Shown here piece by piece: positions 52,355 to 64,000 of a DNA stretch of 64,000 bases (positions are counted from its first letter, which is position 1; every line of letters begins with the position of its first letter). Position numbers and translations under genes: made by a program. Source of the stretch: Voacanga thouarsii (Eukaryota; Streptophyta; Magnoliopsida; Gentianales; Apocynaceae); assembly GCA_026120185.1 (NCBI GenBank), contig JANUWF010002144.1, positions 1,612,001 through 1,676,000 of the forward strand, written 5' to 3'. The notes beneath the pieces are model-generated. The model did no database searches, had not been told where the DNA came from, and worked only from the letters and a program-made list of their open reading frames with translations.

Positions 52355-55145
52355 ATGTCATTAGAAGAACCTGTAAGACTACGGTTATATTGTGATTGTG
52401 AAATTATGCGCACGGTACATGACGATTTTTTTAATGGTTCATATCGCAAGGCATTAATTGTTAAAAATAGAGTTAGTTTTGGTGGTCTAGTCAACAAAAT
52501 ATGTGCCATTCGAGGTATGGACACGTCTACTGTGAAGTTGCAAATCACAATGAGGGAGAACACTATTATTGGTATTGGGACGAGATCTACAACCGTTGCT
52601 ATAACGGATGACAATGATATGAAAAATTTGTGGTATTATGCATCTACCATAAAGGGACAACCAATTGATCTGCATGTTCACCATGAGATCGTCCAGATTC
52701 CGAATGCAACAGTTACAGATCTTCCAGAGCATAACATCCCAATTCCTATCACTGAATCGTTCATTGAATTACTTAACTCAACTGTTCCTGTCAACATGCC
52801 TAACTTCGATTTAAATTTTTCAATCCCTGTAGCCAACGATCCTCCACGTATCAGAAATGATACTTTCCGATCCCTTTTCAATACATCAATTTTGGCTACC
52901 CAAGTCGTTGGACCTAGCAATAAATACTTTTCAGCTTCTACTGGGTTTGTCATGCCTCAACTTCATGACCACATTCAATCTCTCCAAGCACAGACGGGCC
53001 AACAATTATTTTCAACGGCTGAAATTGGTGTTCCATTAGATATAACCCCAGTTGATGATTGGGTAGTTTGAGAGCGTAATTGAGTCGGTACTCCGGAAGC
53101 GACTGTGGACGGGTTAGGACTTACGTTAGACGTTGATGGGCCTACCGCAGATGAGTCACTAGACGAGGGTGGGGGGGGGGGGATGGCAATGACAACGAAG
53201 ATATTCCCGATCCTTTTGTATTGCAACAACCTACTAATAGATTATCTGAACCGATCCGCTTGTACGATCCACCGTATTTAATATATTTTGACCGGTTAGA
53301 TACTTCGTAAGAGTTGGAAAACGAAGCTGGTGGATTGGTGCCGAGTATGGGGATGGATTTATGGTCGGAATCCAATAATGACTTAAGAGTGGGCATGTAG
53401 TTTAGGGATAAGAATGAGTTGCTTTGGGCTATTCGATCGTGGTCTATTAGAATGGGTCGCGAGTTTACTGTGGTAGAAAGTAAGAGTTCATATTGGGTTG
53501 CCGAGTGTAAAAATTGAACTCCAGAGCATCCATGTTATTGGCGTATCCGTGCATGAAAAAAGAAAGATTGTGACTTGTGACAAATTAGTCGATGGCATGG
53601 AGATCATATTTGTCTAGTCCGAACAGTTGACGGAAACTACCAAAACATGAGTGCGAAATTCATGGTGAGACACATCTTGCATTTAATTCATGATAATCCA
53701 GAGATTAAAGTCAGTGAAATAAATAATCATATTCATAACACATTACACTTCACCCCGTCATACAGGAAAGGATGGAACGCACGCAGGAATGCTATTGAGA
53801 AGATCTATGGGGATTGGCCATCTTCATTCGTACAACTACCATGATATATGCAAGCCTTACAAGATGCGAATCCTGGTACCGTCATGGCATGACACTTCTT
53901 GCTTATGGATAGTAATGGGGCCAAAACTTTTGGATATGTTTTTTGGGCGTTCGAACTCTATATTGATTCATTTATTCACATGAAACTGGTAATCAGTGTT
54001 GACGGGACATTTTTTAGGGGTATATATAGGGAAAAACTTTTAACAGCGGTTGGTCAAGTTGCCAATAACCATATATTGTCTCTTGCATTTGTAGTCATTG
54101 ACGAAGAAACTAATGACAGTTGATGATGATTTTTGACCTTGCTAAGAGAACATGTGTTAAAAGATCCAAAAGTTTGTTTAATATCTGACAGACACATTGT
54201 AATTGTGAATGCAATTCATCGATTACCCCTTTGACAAGAGCCAATGGTAGTACATAAATTTTGTCTTAGGCATATTCGGAGTAACTTCAATTCAAAATTC
54301 AAAATGCATGAGTTGAAGAAGTTGATGTACGCACCCGGGGATCAAAGCAAAAAGCGAAAATTTTTAAGATTATGGAAGAAATTAATTTGCTAAACCCCCA
54401 AGCAAAAGCATGGTTGGATTTAATTTTGAAAAAGTAATGGACGCTTACTTATGACGGTGGGTATCGGTGTGGTAACATGACAACCAATTTGGCGGAATCT
54501 TTCAACAGTGTCGTAAAAGACATACGTGCCCTACCTATCAAAGTGATTGTGGAGGTTTCATTCAAAAAAATAATCAAATATTTCAATGACCATAGACATG
54601 AGGCTAATCATGGGTGATATCACCTTCCTTCTAAGATATAGGACAAATTTGTAAAGAATGAGACGAAAGAAAGAACACACCGTGTACTGACTTTTAATCG
54701 AGATCGTGGAATTTTTAATATTGTGTCACCGCATCGTGAGCATGGGAAGGAAAATAACTCGTACGAGGTTAATATTGGGGCCAGGAAGTGTAGTTGTTGC
54801 AAATGGGAAATTTATGGAATACCTTATTCGCACGCGTTTATAGCATGTCAACAATTGGAGTTGAATCTTGGAGATTTAGTGTCATCAGAAAATATGACAC
54901 TTTTTTATAGAATGACTTATACAGCACAGTTCAGGCCCATTCCACACGAGAATTATTGGCGTAATTTTGACTTTAGCTTGGCCCCATTTGCTCACCATTT
55001 CAAGAATCGTCATAGGGGTAGATTGCGGACGTTGTGTATTCGGAATGAGATGGACGAACGTAATCCCGATTCACCACCTCGTTGTAGCACCTGTCATCGC
55101 AGCGGACACAATAGGAGAAATTGCACTTACGGTGCTGTACAATGA
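52355..55145 (+). pseudogene. MULE (MuDR-type) transposase, broken
   Basis: The N-terminal domain is intact for 238 codons (52355-53071), then a TGA. A MuDR DNA-binding-like region follows (about 53390-53640, ending near QISRWHGDHICL), after a 12-G run (53171-53182) that probably shifted the frame. Next is the MULE catalytic domain with first Asp in LVISVDGTFFRG (about 54000) and second in LISDRHIVIV (about 54190). The SWIM finger near 54795 reads CSCCKWEIYGIPYSHAFIAC, where the third ligand Cys is Tyr. A CCHC knuckle (CSTCHRSGHNRRNC, about 55085-55125) closes the protein. At least ten stops, mostly TGA or TAG at positions where the family has Trp, Arg or Gln. Confidence 0.88.
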
Positions 55146-55365
55146 ATGCGATGTCTATTTAAGTTTTATATTTAGATAGCTAAATTTGTTTAGATACATT
55201 ACTTATTTGTAACCTTAATTTTTAATATTTATTATATATCGTGATTTAAATTATTTATCTTTACTTTTGTGTTTTTTTTTTGTATTTAATTTGATGTTGG
55301 CTATATATCTTACTTTTGTGTGTTATTTTTAATTTTCCTAAATTCGTTCTATTAATTATGATAGA

Positions 55366-57612
55366 ATGTATGAGCCTACTTCACACGGAGTGGTTTCAGA
55401 TCCTATTATACCGGACGTATTGAGATTGTAACACAAACATAGATCGTCACATATTTGGGTAGGACAGTTATACAACAATGTTTTAAATGCAAAGCGGAAT
55501 GATAACATATTTTGGGAAGCTCAACCATTTGATCATCATATTGAGTAGCTCATGGATATTTTCGATTTTGGTGGACTACGTCATTTATATTATATGAGGA
55601 TCGACCATTCACTGATAACAACATTAGTGGAAAGATGGTGTCAGGAGACTCATATGTTTCACTTTACAGTTGGAGAGGCTACTATCACCCTACAGGGCAT
55701 AGAGGTTCTCTTTGGATTACGTGTAGACGGTGATCCTATCTGTACTAATTATTTCGTACATTCATCTGTAGAGTTGATTGACATATGCGACGAGCGTCTG
55801 GGATTTTGATCGACTCTGATGGAACTTGACGGATATAGATTGAAGATTATTTCACTCAAGAGAGTATTGAGTCAGTCACTACCTGTAGATGCGACTCCAG
55901 AGATGATAAGGTAGCATACACGGTGCTGTATTATGCAGCTCATCGGAAGCTTTCTATTCTCGGACAAGTATGGCAACAGAGTACATCTGCGCTTTCTAAA
56001 ACACATTCGTGATTTAGAGGTATCTGACACCCTTAGTTGGAGAAGTGCAACATTGGCTCATCTGTACCGTTGTCTGTACAGCGTTACGCCCTACAGAGTG
56101 CACACCATTAGTGGCCCATTATTGTTGGTTCAGGTATGAAATGCACATTTTTAAAAAATCTTATTAGTATTATAAATTAATAATAAATATAGTATTTTTT
56201 TAAGAATTGATTGTTCGTGTTGAAATAGTTGTGGGCTTGAGAGCGTATCCCTACTATCAGACTGAGCATAATTCATCCGATTAAGGATGTTGATCCCTAA
56301 GCCCCGAGAGGATTAGCATGGGAGGGACCATTAGAGCTTGCACGTACCCCGATACATGTACTTTTTATCTATAGGGATCAGTTAGATAGAATGCAACATG
56401 ACCATGTAAGTCTTACTCCAACTAATTTGCTTTCAACTCTAATTTTAAATTTGTTATTTATTATTGATATTGATAATTTACCTTTATATAGTTTATCTGG
56501 CAGCCTTATGATGAGCACATATTGGCTACGTTACCCCCGTATTGCACTCATGGATGACACATTTGGGCATCTATCACATCCCTAATTTGTTGGGAAACAA
56601 TAGAAGTGCATCGTCTAGATAGAGTTATGCGACAGTTTGGATTTGTGCGGACAATACCTGCTGCAATTGACATCGGTGACAATTTGCATGCCCGTGACAT
56701 GAGAACTACCAGTGCAGAGTTGTCCGAGATAGATTCAATACATCTCGCGAATTGGGTTAATAGGCATTCAATAGTTCTTCTTGAACAACATAGTTACAGT
56801 CAGAATATAGTCTCGCCTAACTATGCAGCATGGTATTGGACTCACACTAGGCAATTGATTGGTAATCCAATTATAATGCAACATAATCTTTCGGACTACC
56901 AATTGAGCGGTGGAGCGATAGAAGTATTGGTATGTAAATTTTCTTACATAATATTATAAAATATATAATTTATACTCAAATAATATATTAACATTTCGAA
57001 ATACATATATAGGCTGATTCGATACATAAGATATTGTATCTTATCAATGAAGGCTATCAAAATGCGGATGGTGCGAGTAAACAAGTCTTTGCATCAATAA
57101 CGAATCTCGCTACGCGTTCATTGATTGCCACTGGTGAGGCAAGACGTTTGAACCACCCGCCCTATGAGCCAGCTAGACAAAGCTACACTGCTCAATCGAT
57201 ACCTTTGATATCGCAAGAAGTCAATCGCGTAGTTCTCCCGATGCGGAGAAGTGGTAGACGAGCACGCAGACGTGCTGTACCTGATATTCTTATGCAGGAT
57301 CACTACTCACCAGTACACGATTATGAATAAGGTGATCCTGCAGAAGTTGAAGATAGGTAAGTTGATTTTATTATTCCACAGCACCTAATCTTCGATACTA
57401 AATACTTATTTTCAGCTGATGAATTTGATGCTGACACTTTTTCTGGACGGTCTCAGATACGACACAGACATTCTATAGATATTCTTGGTCCATCTCACCC
57501 GTTACAAGCAAGGTACAATACAATTGGAAGAACCGCCCGAAAAACAACAACAATAGCCTCAAAGACGAGTTCAACCTCCAAGGAACTGTCGAGAATTTCA
57601 TTGTGGGATTAG
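55366..57612 (+). pseudogene. Plant mobile domain (PMD, MAIN/MAIL1-like) gene in the MULE, broken
   Basis: Starts MYEPTSHG at 55366, 220 bp after the transposase. Typical PMD blocks: FGGLRHLYYMRIDHSLITT and LVERWCQETHMFHFTVGEA, then TLQGIEVLFGLRVDGDPI (55550-55740), LRFLKHIRDLEV..LSWRSATLAHLYRCL (about 55990-56070), LWAWERI (about 56228, after an intron) and YYDEHI-like. A long C-terminal part (56590-57330) is open over several hundred bases. PMD occurs in MAIN/MAIL1 silencing factors and in transposons. Introns are seen near 56136-56220, 56404-56490, 56930-57012 and 57358-57410. Stops at about 55429, 55546, 55807, 55911, 56299 and 56550, several explained by C to T or G to A. Confidence 0.85.
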
Positions 57613-59370
57613 CTTTCATTATTTTTTTTTAGATTATTTCATGTGTAATAAATTTTATGATTTGTATCACGTTTTAGAGTTCAATTTAGTTTGGCCATTT
57701 TTAAGACAAAATTAATAATAATAGAACTTTAAAGACAAATATTGAGATTGTAATTTTTTTAAATGATTTTTTTAGAATTTTAATATTTCACACATTATTC
57801 GAATTCAGTTAATTTATAAATTATTTGGATTATGAAATGTAAGGGGATTATGAAATTTAGATAATTGATATTTAAATTTAAATATTATTTAAATAGTTGA
57901 CACTATAATTTTAGTATATTTAGATAGTTGAGAATTTATATTTTTATAATTTTGTTCAATAATTAAATATTATAAATTAAGCTTAAATTAAAAATACAAA
58001 TTTATTTCAAAATCCAATACAAATAAAATTAATTGTAGTAACAATAGAATACGTATATTACATGTTAATATCAAATTTAAATTAATAAAAATTAATTATT
58101 AATTATTTAAATTTATTTATATAGGTCTTTATATATTTTGTGTTATTTTAAAAGTATTATTTCCTTTTACAATAGAGAAAAAAATTACAAAAAAATAAAA
58201 TAAAATGAACGGATGATTATAGTAGAGACTTTAAATTCAATAGAAAAGAAATGAGAGGAAGAAGTCACAAAAAAAATGATAAAATGCTTTCAATATAAAA
58301 AAAAAAAAAAAAGAAGAAGACATTTTTAGTATATTTAGATAGTTGAGAATTTAAAATTTTATAATTTTTAATGAATAATTAAATATTATAAATTAAAATA
58401 CAAATAAAACTTTATTTCAAAATATGTACATATAAATAAAATTAATTATAGTAAAAATATTTATTACTTGTAATGATTCAATTTAAATTATTAATTATTA
58501 TTTAAAAATATTAATTTCTTTTGCAATAGAAAAAAAAGAAATTCCAAAAAAAAATTAAACATATTTTGTTGTGTAAAATAGTAATAGAAAAAAATTACAA
58601 AAAAATAAATAAATTCACCTTGCAAATTAAATAATAAAATTTTGAGGTGCAATTTAAATTTTAACGAATATCTGTATTTATTTATTTTAAAATAAATAAA
58701 ATTTTATTTATATTTTTATAATTTTTTAACGAATAATTAAATATTATAAATTAAACTGTAAATAAAATTTTATTTCAAAATATAATACAAATAAAATTAA
58801 CTGTAGTAAAAATACAAATATTACTTGTTATGATCAAATTTAAATTAATAAAATTTAATTATTAATTATTTAAATCTATTTATATAGGTCTTTATATATT
58901 TTATGTTATTTAAAAATATTATTTCCTTTTATAATAGAGAAAAAAATTACAAAAAAAATAAAATGAACGGATGATTATAATAGAGACTTTAAATTCAATA
59001 GAAAAGAAATGAGAGGAAGAAGTCACAAAAAATGATAAAATGCTTCCAATATAAAATAAAAAAAAGAAGAAGACATTTTTAGTATATTTAGATAGTTGAG
59101 AATTTAAAATTTTTTAATTTTTTAATAAATAATTATATATTATATATTAAACTATAAATAAAAATTCATTTCAAAATATGTACATATAAATAAATTTAAT
59201 TATAGTCAAAATATGTATATTATTTGTAATGATTAAATTCAAATTTAAATTATTAATTATTATTTAAAAATATTAATTTCTTTTAAAAAAAAGAAATTGC
59301 AAAAAAATTAAACATATTTGGCTGTATAAAAAGTAATAGAGAAAAAAAATTATAAAAAAATAATAATAAA
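57613..59370 (+). repeat. AT-rich 3' segment of the MULE with ~755 bp tandem duplication
   Basis: The anchor 'agtatatttagatagttgag' lies at 57913, 58328 and 59081. 'gaacggatgattata' lies at 58207 and 58965. So copy 2 (58328-59080) is complete, copy 1 is partial on its left, and copy 3 runs into the right subterminal region. Copy 2 contains a decayed version ('caccttgcaaatt') of the subterminal 'cacctcgcaaatc' motif. Confidence 0.8.
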
Positions 59371-59462
59371 GCACCTCGCAAATCAAGATTGCGAGATTCA
59401 TCAAACCTCACAAATCAGATTTGCGAGGTGCTCTAATCTCGCAAATTCAATTTGCGAGGTAC
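59371..59462. repeat. Three palindromic subterminal motifs of the MULE
   Basis: Three successive palindromes read 'cctcgcaaatcaagattgcg', 'cctcacaaatcagatttgcg' and 'tctcgcaaattcaatttgcg', each followed by AG. Related 'ctcgcatt.cttgaatgcgag' palindromes lie in both terminal repeats. They could be transposase-binding sites; that is inference. Confidence 0.75.
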
Positions 59463-59509
59463 AAATGACTTTCTATGCTCAGTTGGAAATGACTATCTCC
59501 CATTCAAGG

Positions 59510-59626
59510 AATGCGAGATGCCGGAGAACCTTGCATTCCGTGAATGGGAGGTACCCCAGTCAATCGATATTTTTAATTTCGCCCCTCGTTTGATTTCTGA
59601 TTTGGATTTTAACCGGTCAAAAACTC
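59510..59626 (-). repeat. Right terminal inverted repeat of the MULE
   Basis: Inverted match to the left terminal repeat (see the element entry). It ends GGTCAAAAACTC at 59626, followed by the GAAATTGTA duplication. Confidence 0.88.
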
Positions 59627-59635
59627 GAAATTGTA

Positions 59636-60501
59636 AGACTCTAAAATGTTGATAATATATCAAATGTTTTACTACCATTTAAAATATAATTCTCCAGAGT
59701 TGAGAGGTCTTCTTGAGCTGAATTTAAACTTAATTAATTACCATGGCCGGGCAAAATCTGTCTCCACCTAAAACTTTGGCAAACATAAATCTATAGCTGA
59801 TTGGAATCCCTTGTGGATAATAGTAATCAATCAATTATGCATGCTTCACATGCAAGACTTTGATGCATATTCTTTTCTTGGGAAAAGCTTTTCCCCACTT
59901 TTTCTTTTTCTTTTTTTTAAATTATAGTTCGTAATATGCAATTAGGGTTGTTTCAAGCGAGGCCCAACAGTACGTAGAAAGAATATCTAACCCCTATTTA
60001 TAGGAAATTTTTATGGTAAATTAGGTTTACGGGAGATCATTATTTTAATAAATTATATTACATATATTGTAAATTGTACAATACAACCTATGAAGAGATA
60101 GACTCGATAAACTTTCAAATTTTTGCTATTTATAGAGGCCAATAGAAGAAAACCATTGTCAATGGAGCGGAAGATTACAGTGGAAATATGAGTTGAAGAA
60201 GAAAAAGATGCACAGCACAGACGGTAAGACCACAGAGAATTCCATTATTGCTAAAAAATATAACACTACACTGATCAAACAAACTACGTCGTACAGCATG
60301 AAATAGCAAATCCACACACTACCAACGTTCCCAAAGCTTCTACTAAAACGCGAGATATCCATCCATGGCAGAAGGAAAGGACAAATGCAGCAAACTAGGG
60401 CTAGATGTAATAAAGACTTAACAAACTAGAACATACTGCTGCAGAACTATGTAGAAGAAGTCTTCTTAGATCTCGAGCTCTCTTTAATTTCCACGGATCA
60501 C
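59636..60501. other. Spacer between MULE and the divergent H3 gene
   Basis: Contains the 3' UTR of the H3 gene at its right end. No other feature was recognised. Confidence 0.5.
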
Positions 60502-61204
<703 letters not shown>

Positions 61205-61319
61205 CATATCTTGTACTTGCAGAGCAAGAAACAAAAGGAAGAAGAAAGCCAGAGAGAGAATCACCAGATGATGAGAATGTCGCTAGAGAGCAGAAATATC
61301 TGGAATGCAGAGACTTGAG

Positions 61320-63166
61320 AGTTGGGAGAGAATGGCATGGGAAAGATTTGCAGGCCTGTCTGGTAGTTATAGAGGAAGCGGTTAGTGGTGCATGGGCGTG
61401 TGTGATGGCTTAGGTGCTGAGGCGGTTAAATCTCATGCACTTACTGTGTTTTTATGGTGGAGTGTGAATCGACGGTTGATGTTTGTTATTTTGTGCTCTT
61501 GGGGGTAAATTTTACGGCTGTGATGCGACTTAAATTGTATAAATTCAGATTGAAAATACTCAATGCTGGCTTGTCATTGGTTAAAAATGTTTATGCTGTG
61601 GGATTTTTTTAGGCAAAGAATGCCCAAATAAATTAAATATGGAGCATTTCTTTATTTTTTAGATTTTTTTTTAAGAAAATGAATCTTCTATTTGAAAATT
61701 GTTCACTGATTAATTATGCACACATTGAAAATTTCCAATAATAAATTTATTGTTCAACAGAAATCCAAATTTTGAAAGGGAAAAAATAAAGAAAAAGTGA
61801 AATAAAGTGGTGAAAAAAATTATGGAAAATCAATTGTAGACATCTATAGAAATTTTCAAAATTTAAAGAAGCAGTTTTATATTTTTACAAAATATACATT
61901 AATTACACGCGTTTATTTATTTTTATTAATTTATAAAAAAAGATGTGTTGAAACATATTTATTCATTAAAAAATGTGAAAATTATGATTATTCATAGGTC
62001 ATGAAGGATATGAAATTTTTATGAATAAAATGTTTATTCATGAAGAATTAACATCATGGTCTTTCTTGACCTATTATGACATTCATAAAAAATCAATAGT
62101 TACTCTTTTATATATATATATATATATATGAGATAAATTGAACGCATTGAGATCCAACGGTTCAAAATCACTGAAAGGCTGTTACAACAATATATGGGAT
62201 TGGCATTGATAACCCGATATAAAAGGCTACCAGCTATAATAAAATTACCAGCCAAAAGTCACAAAATTCGAAATTTCAAGTTAGTCCATGCCAAATATGT
62301 CATATTTTTCTTACATAGGAAGTGACAATTAAATGTTGAGGTTGAGATTGCTTTCTCGTTTCAATTATTAAATAAAAAATAAATTAAGTGAAAAACAATC
62401 AATTGTTACTATTGAATCCAGCAAACCTGTTTTCTCTTGTAAAGTAACTATCAATTTTAGAGATTTTTTTAAAAAAAATTATTTGTCATATTATTAAATT
62501 AAGAATATATTTATGATTCTTTTCCTAATGATTCTTTATTATTTATTATTTCGCTAAATCATAATATTAATTGATTTATAAATTTTAAAATAATTTACTC
62601 TTTTACTTTAAAAACTCTTTATATATTAAAACTTTCTTAATATGTGTAATTTGTGTAAAAGTAATAATTATATTGGGATAGAGAAGATATTATAACAGAT
62701 TTCTTTGTTGGAGAAAAATAATATAAAATCCAACTTAATTAAGGAGTCAAATGACTTTAATAGCATTTCCACTTATGGTAATATATGCGACAATGGACAA
62801 AAAAAGTGACGAAAGGTAATTTGCTCTATTATTGTCATTATGAGTTATGACATTCAAGTGGCCAAACCTTGGGGAGTGGGGATTAATATGTAGTTTGACC
62901 TAATCTCAAATTAAATTAAAATAGAGATATTTTTTTTAGGTGGCGTTTTTGGTTTATAAATTTTTTTTTAATTTAACACTTTTTAATTTTTATTTTTAAA
63001 TTTTTAAAATGAATTATTTAATACCTTTGTCTATCTATCAAGGATTAAAGTTAGTTAACGTTTATTTTAAAGGGTATTTTTGAAAGAAAAAATTTTATGA
63101 CTTGCTAAATAAAAAAAGTTTAAGGAGGAAAAAAGGAAAAGGGAAAAATGGGCATAGATAGATAAA
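61320..63166. other. Spacer with promoters of the divergent H3 and seryl-tRNA synthetase genes
   Basis: The two genes are divergent. The first 150 bases left hold the H3 promoter. A short (AT)n run lies near 62110-62128. The rest is AT-rich, with 'taactatcaattttagag' near 62446 perhaps an eroded Stowaway-like piece. No gene was seen. Confidence 0.45.
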
Positions 63167-63232
63167 GTGATGCCTCTGGCTCCAAGGAGAGACAAACGTC
63201 ACAGCAGTCTTCTTCTTCCACCAGCGAAAAGA

Positions 63233-64000
63233 ATGGGACTCCATTGCTGTTTGACTAAAACCACTTTCCATACCCTAAAAATGGCTGCCATGCCTTGCTC
63301 CTCCTCACTCTCCTTCTTCTCTCCACTCCCCAAAACCATCCCTTTTCTCCGTCGCCCGCTCTCTTTCTTTGTCAGAGCTCTCTCTACTGCCGCAGCCCAA
63401 GCCACCGCCACCACCGCTCCCACTGCAGTTGGTGCTATTCCAGAAGATAGTAACAAATGTTGTTTCGCTAGTCTTACTTGTTTTCTAGGCGTTGTTTCGA
63501 AATTCTTTTGAAATTTATGTGAAACTAAAGTTTGTTATGTTGTTTTAGTATTGAAGCCTCAGTGGAAAGCCTCCATAGATTTCAAGTGGATAAGGGACAA
63601 TAAAGAGGCAGTGGCGCTGAATATAAAGAATAGGAACTCAAATGCTAATTTGGAACTTGTTCTTGAGCTCTATGAGAAATTATTGAATGTTCAGAAGGTT
63701 AGGGTCATGATATTTTTACCGTTCAAGTTGAATTTTTTGAGCTCTGTATTTATTCTGAAATTAATTTTTAATATAAGCTTTAATTCTGTGATGCATTGTC
63801 TTTTCAATTAGGTATAATTCAAATAGCTTAATATGTTTGGTTCAATCTCTGTTTGCTTTGTGGATTGAGAAAAAACATTAGCAGCTGATTCGTTGTATGG
63901 GTATTAAATTCGTATCCTTTAAGTTGATGCTTGGTGTCAATGGCTTTATTCTTTTGCTTTGGAAATGGACACCCGGAACTTCTAGAAGATTTTATTTAGG
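63233..64000 (+). CDS. SRS: Seryl-tRNA synthetase, chloroplast/mitochondrial, 5' part (exons 1-2)
   Basis: Class II aminoacyl-tRNA synthetase charging tRNA-Ser in organelles; only the start is in the window. Exon 1 is 63233-63449 and exon 2 is 63549-63697. The window ends in TTTATTTAG/G, so exon 3 probably begins at 64000. Exon 1 codes a Ser/Ala/Arg-rich, acid-poor stretch ([23 protein letters not shown] type), a transit peptide. Exon 2 reads [20 protein letters not shown], then [22 protein letters not shown], the start of the N-terminal coiled-coil arm that grips tRNA-Ser. Three in-frame ATGs (63167, 63233, 63281) could start; 63233 (MGLHCC) is preferred, with A at -3 and G at +4. The Arabidopsis counterpart, from memory, is At1g11870 (OVA7). 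Confidence 0.8.

Larger units (their letters stand above)
49250..59626 (+). mobile_element. Mutator-like element (MULE), 10.4 kb, carrying transposase and plant mobile domain genes
   Basis: Terminal inverted repeats of about 130 bp (49250-49385 and 59510-59626) start GGGTTTTTGACC and, inverted, GAGTTTTTGACC. They share 'gaggggcgaaat', 'gattgac.ggggctacctc' and 'tctcgcattccttgaatg'. The flanks GAAAATGTA (49241-49249) and GAAATTGTA (59627-59635) form a 9 bp duplication with one mismatch, the MULE standard. Inside, on the plus strand: a leader exon, a predicted 2.46 kb 5' UTR intron holding a tandem array, a broken MULE transposase, a broken PMD gene and a repetitive 3' tail. The element separates the two H3 genes. 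Confidence 0.92.

Overview
This window is nuclear DNA of a flowering plant, most likely a eudicot. It has introns with GT..AG borders, very AT-rich spacers, CCHC-type Ty1/copia elements, hAT, Mutator-like (MULE), Helitron and Stowaway-like DNA transposons, and plant genes. The plant genes are an ADH-like dehydrogenase, the long plant form of COX6B, two intron-containing histone H3 genes and an organellar seryl-tRNA synthetase. No species is claimed.

Host genes. (1) A complete 10-exon alcohol-dehydrogenase-like gene (+, 10851-14836, 392 aa). (2) A complete 5-exon cytochrome c oxidase subunit 6b gene (+, 40816-46229, 188 aa) with a 4.3 kb first intron. (3) A histone H3.3 gene (-, 47130-47782, 136 aa). 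(4) A second, strongly divergent H3 gene (-, 60502-61104, 136 aa) with the same exon lengths. (5) The first two exons of a seryl-tRNA synthetase gene running off the right edge (+, from about 63233). An MLO-family fragment (37613-38566) is broken. ADH-like and COX6B genes are also neighbours on Arabidopsis chromosome 1, as far as I recall, so the gene order may be ancestral and stretched here by transposons.

Layout. 1-1978: most of a decayed hAT element. 1979-10850: AT-rich spacer with two long-inverted-repeat (foldback) elements, a MITE-like element and an odd GC-rich island. 10851-14836: ADH-like gene with a 413 bp Helitron and a small hairpin repeat in intron 5. 16687-31218: two nested copia elements. 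Element A carries an exactly 1000 bp deletion derivative of the first hAT family, with a perfect 8 bp target duplication. Element B sits in A's 3' LTR. 31219-36140: a LINE RNase H scrap and a 4.7 kb hAT element with a nearly complete but frameshifted transposase. 36141-40815: MITE, MLO pseudogene and a third hAT family inserted 300 bp upstream of COX6B. 40816-48100: COX6B and H3.3, facing each other. 49250-59626: a 10.4 kb MULE with terminal inverted repeats and a 9 bp target duplication (8 of 9 matching). It carries a decayed MULE transposase and, downstream, a plant mobile domain (PMD) gene, and it lies between the two H3 genes. 59627-64000: divergent H3 and seryl-tRNA synthetase.

What stands out: the divergent but open H3 variant (19 changes from its H3.3 neighbour, including loss of S28, T31, K79 and C110), the two-gene MULE with a roughly 330 bp tandem array in a predicted 5'UTR intron, and the hAT parent/derivative pair. 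All coordinates and splice sites were read by eye; no similarity search was possible.
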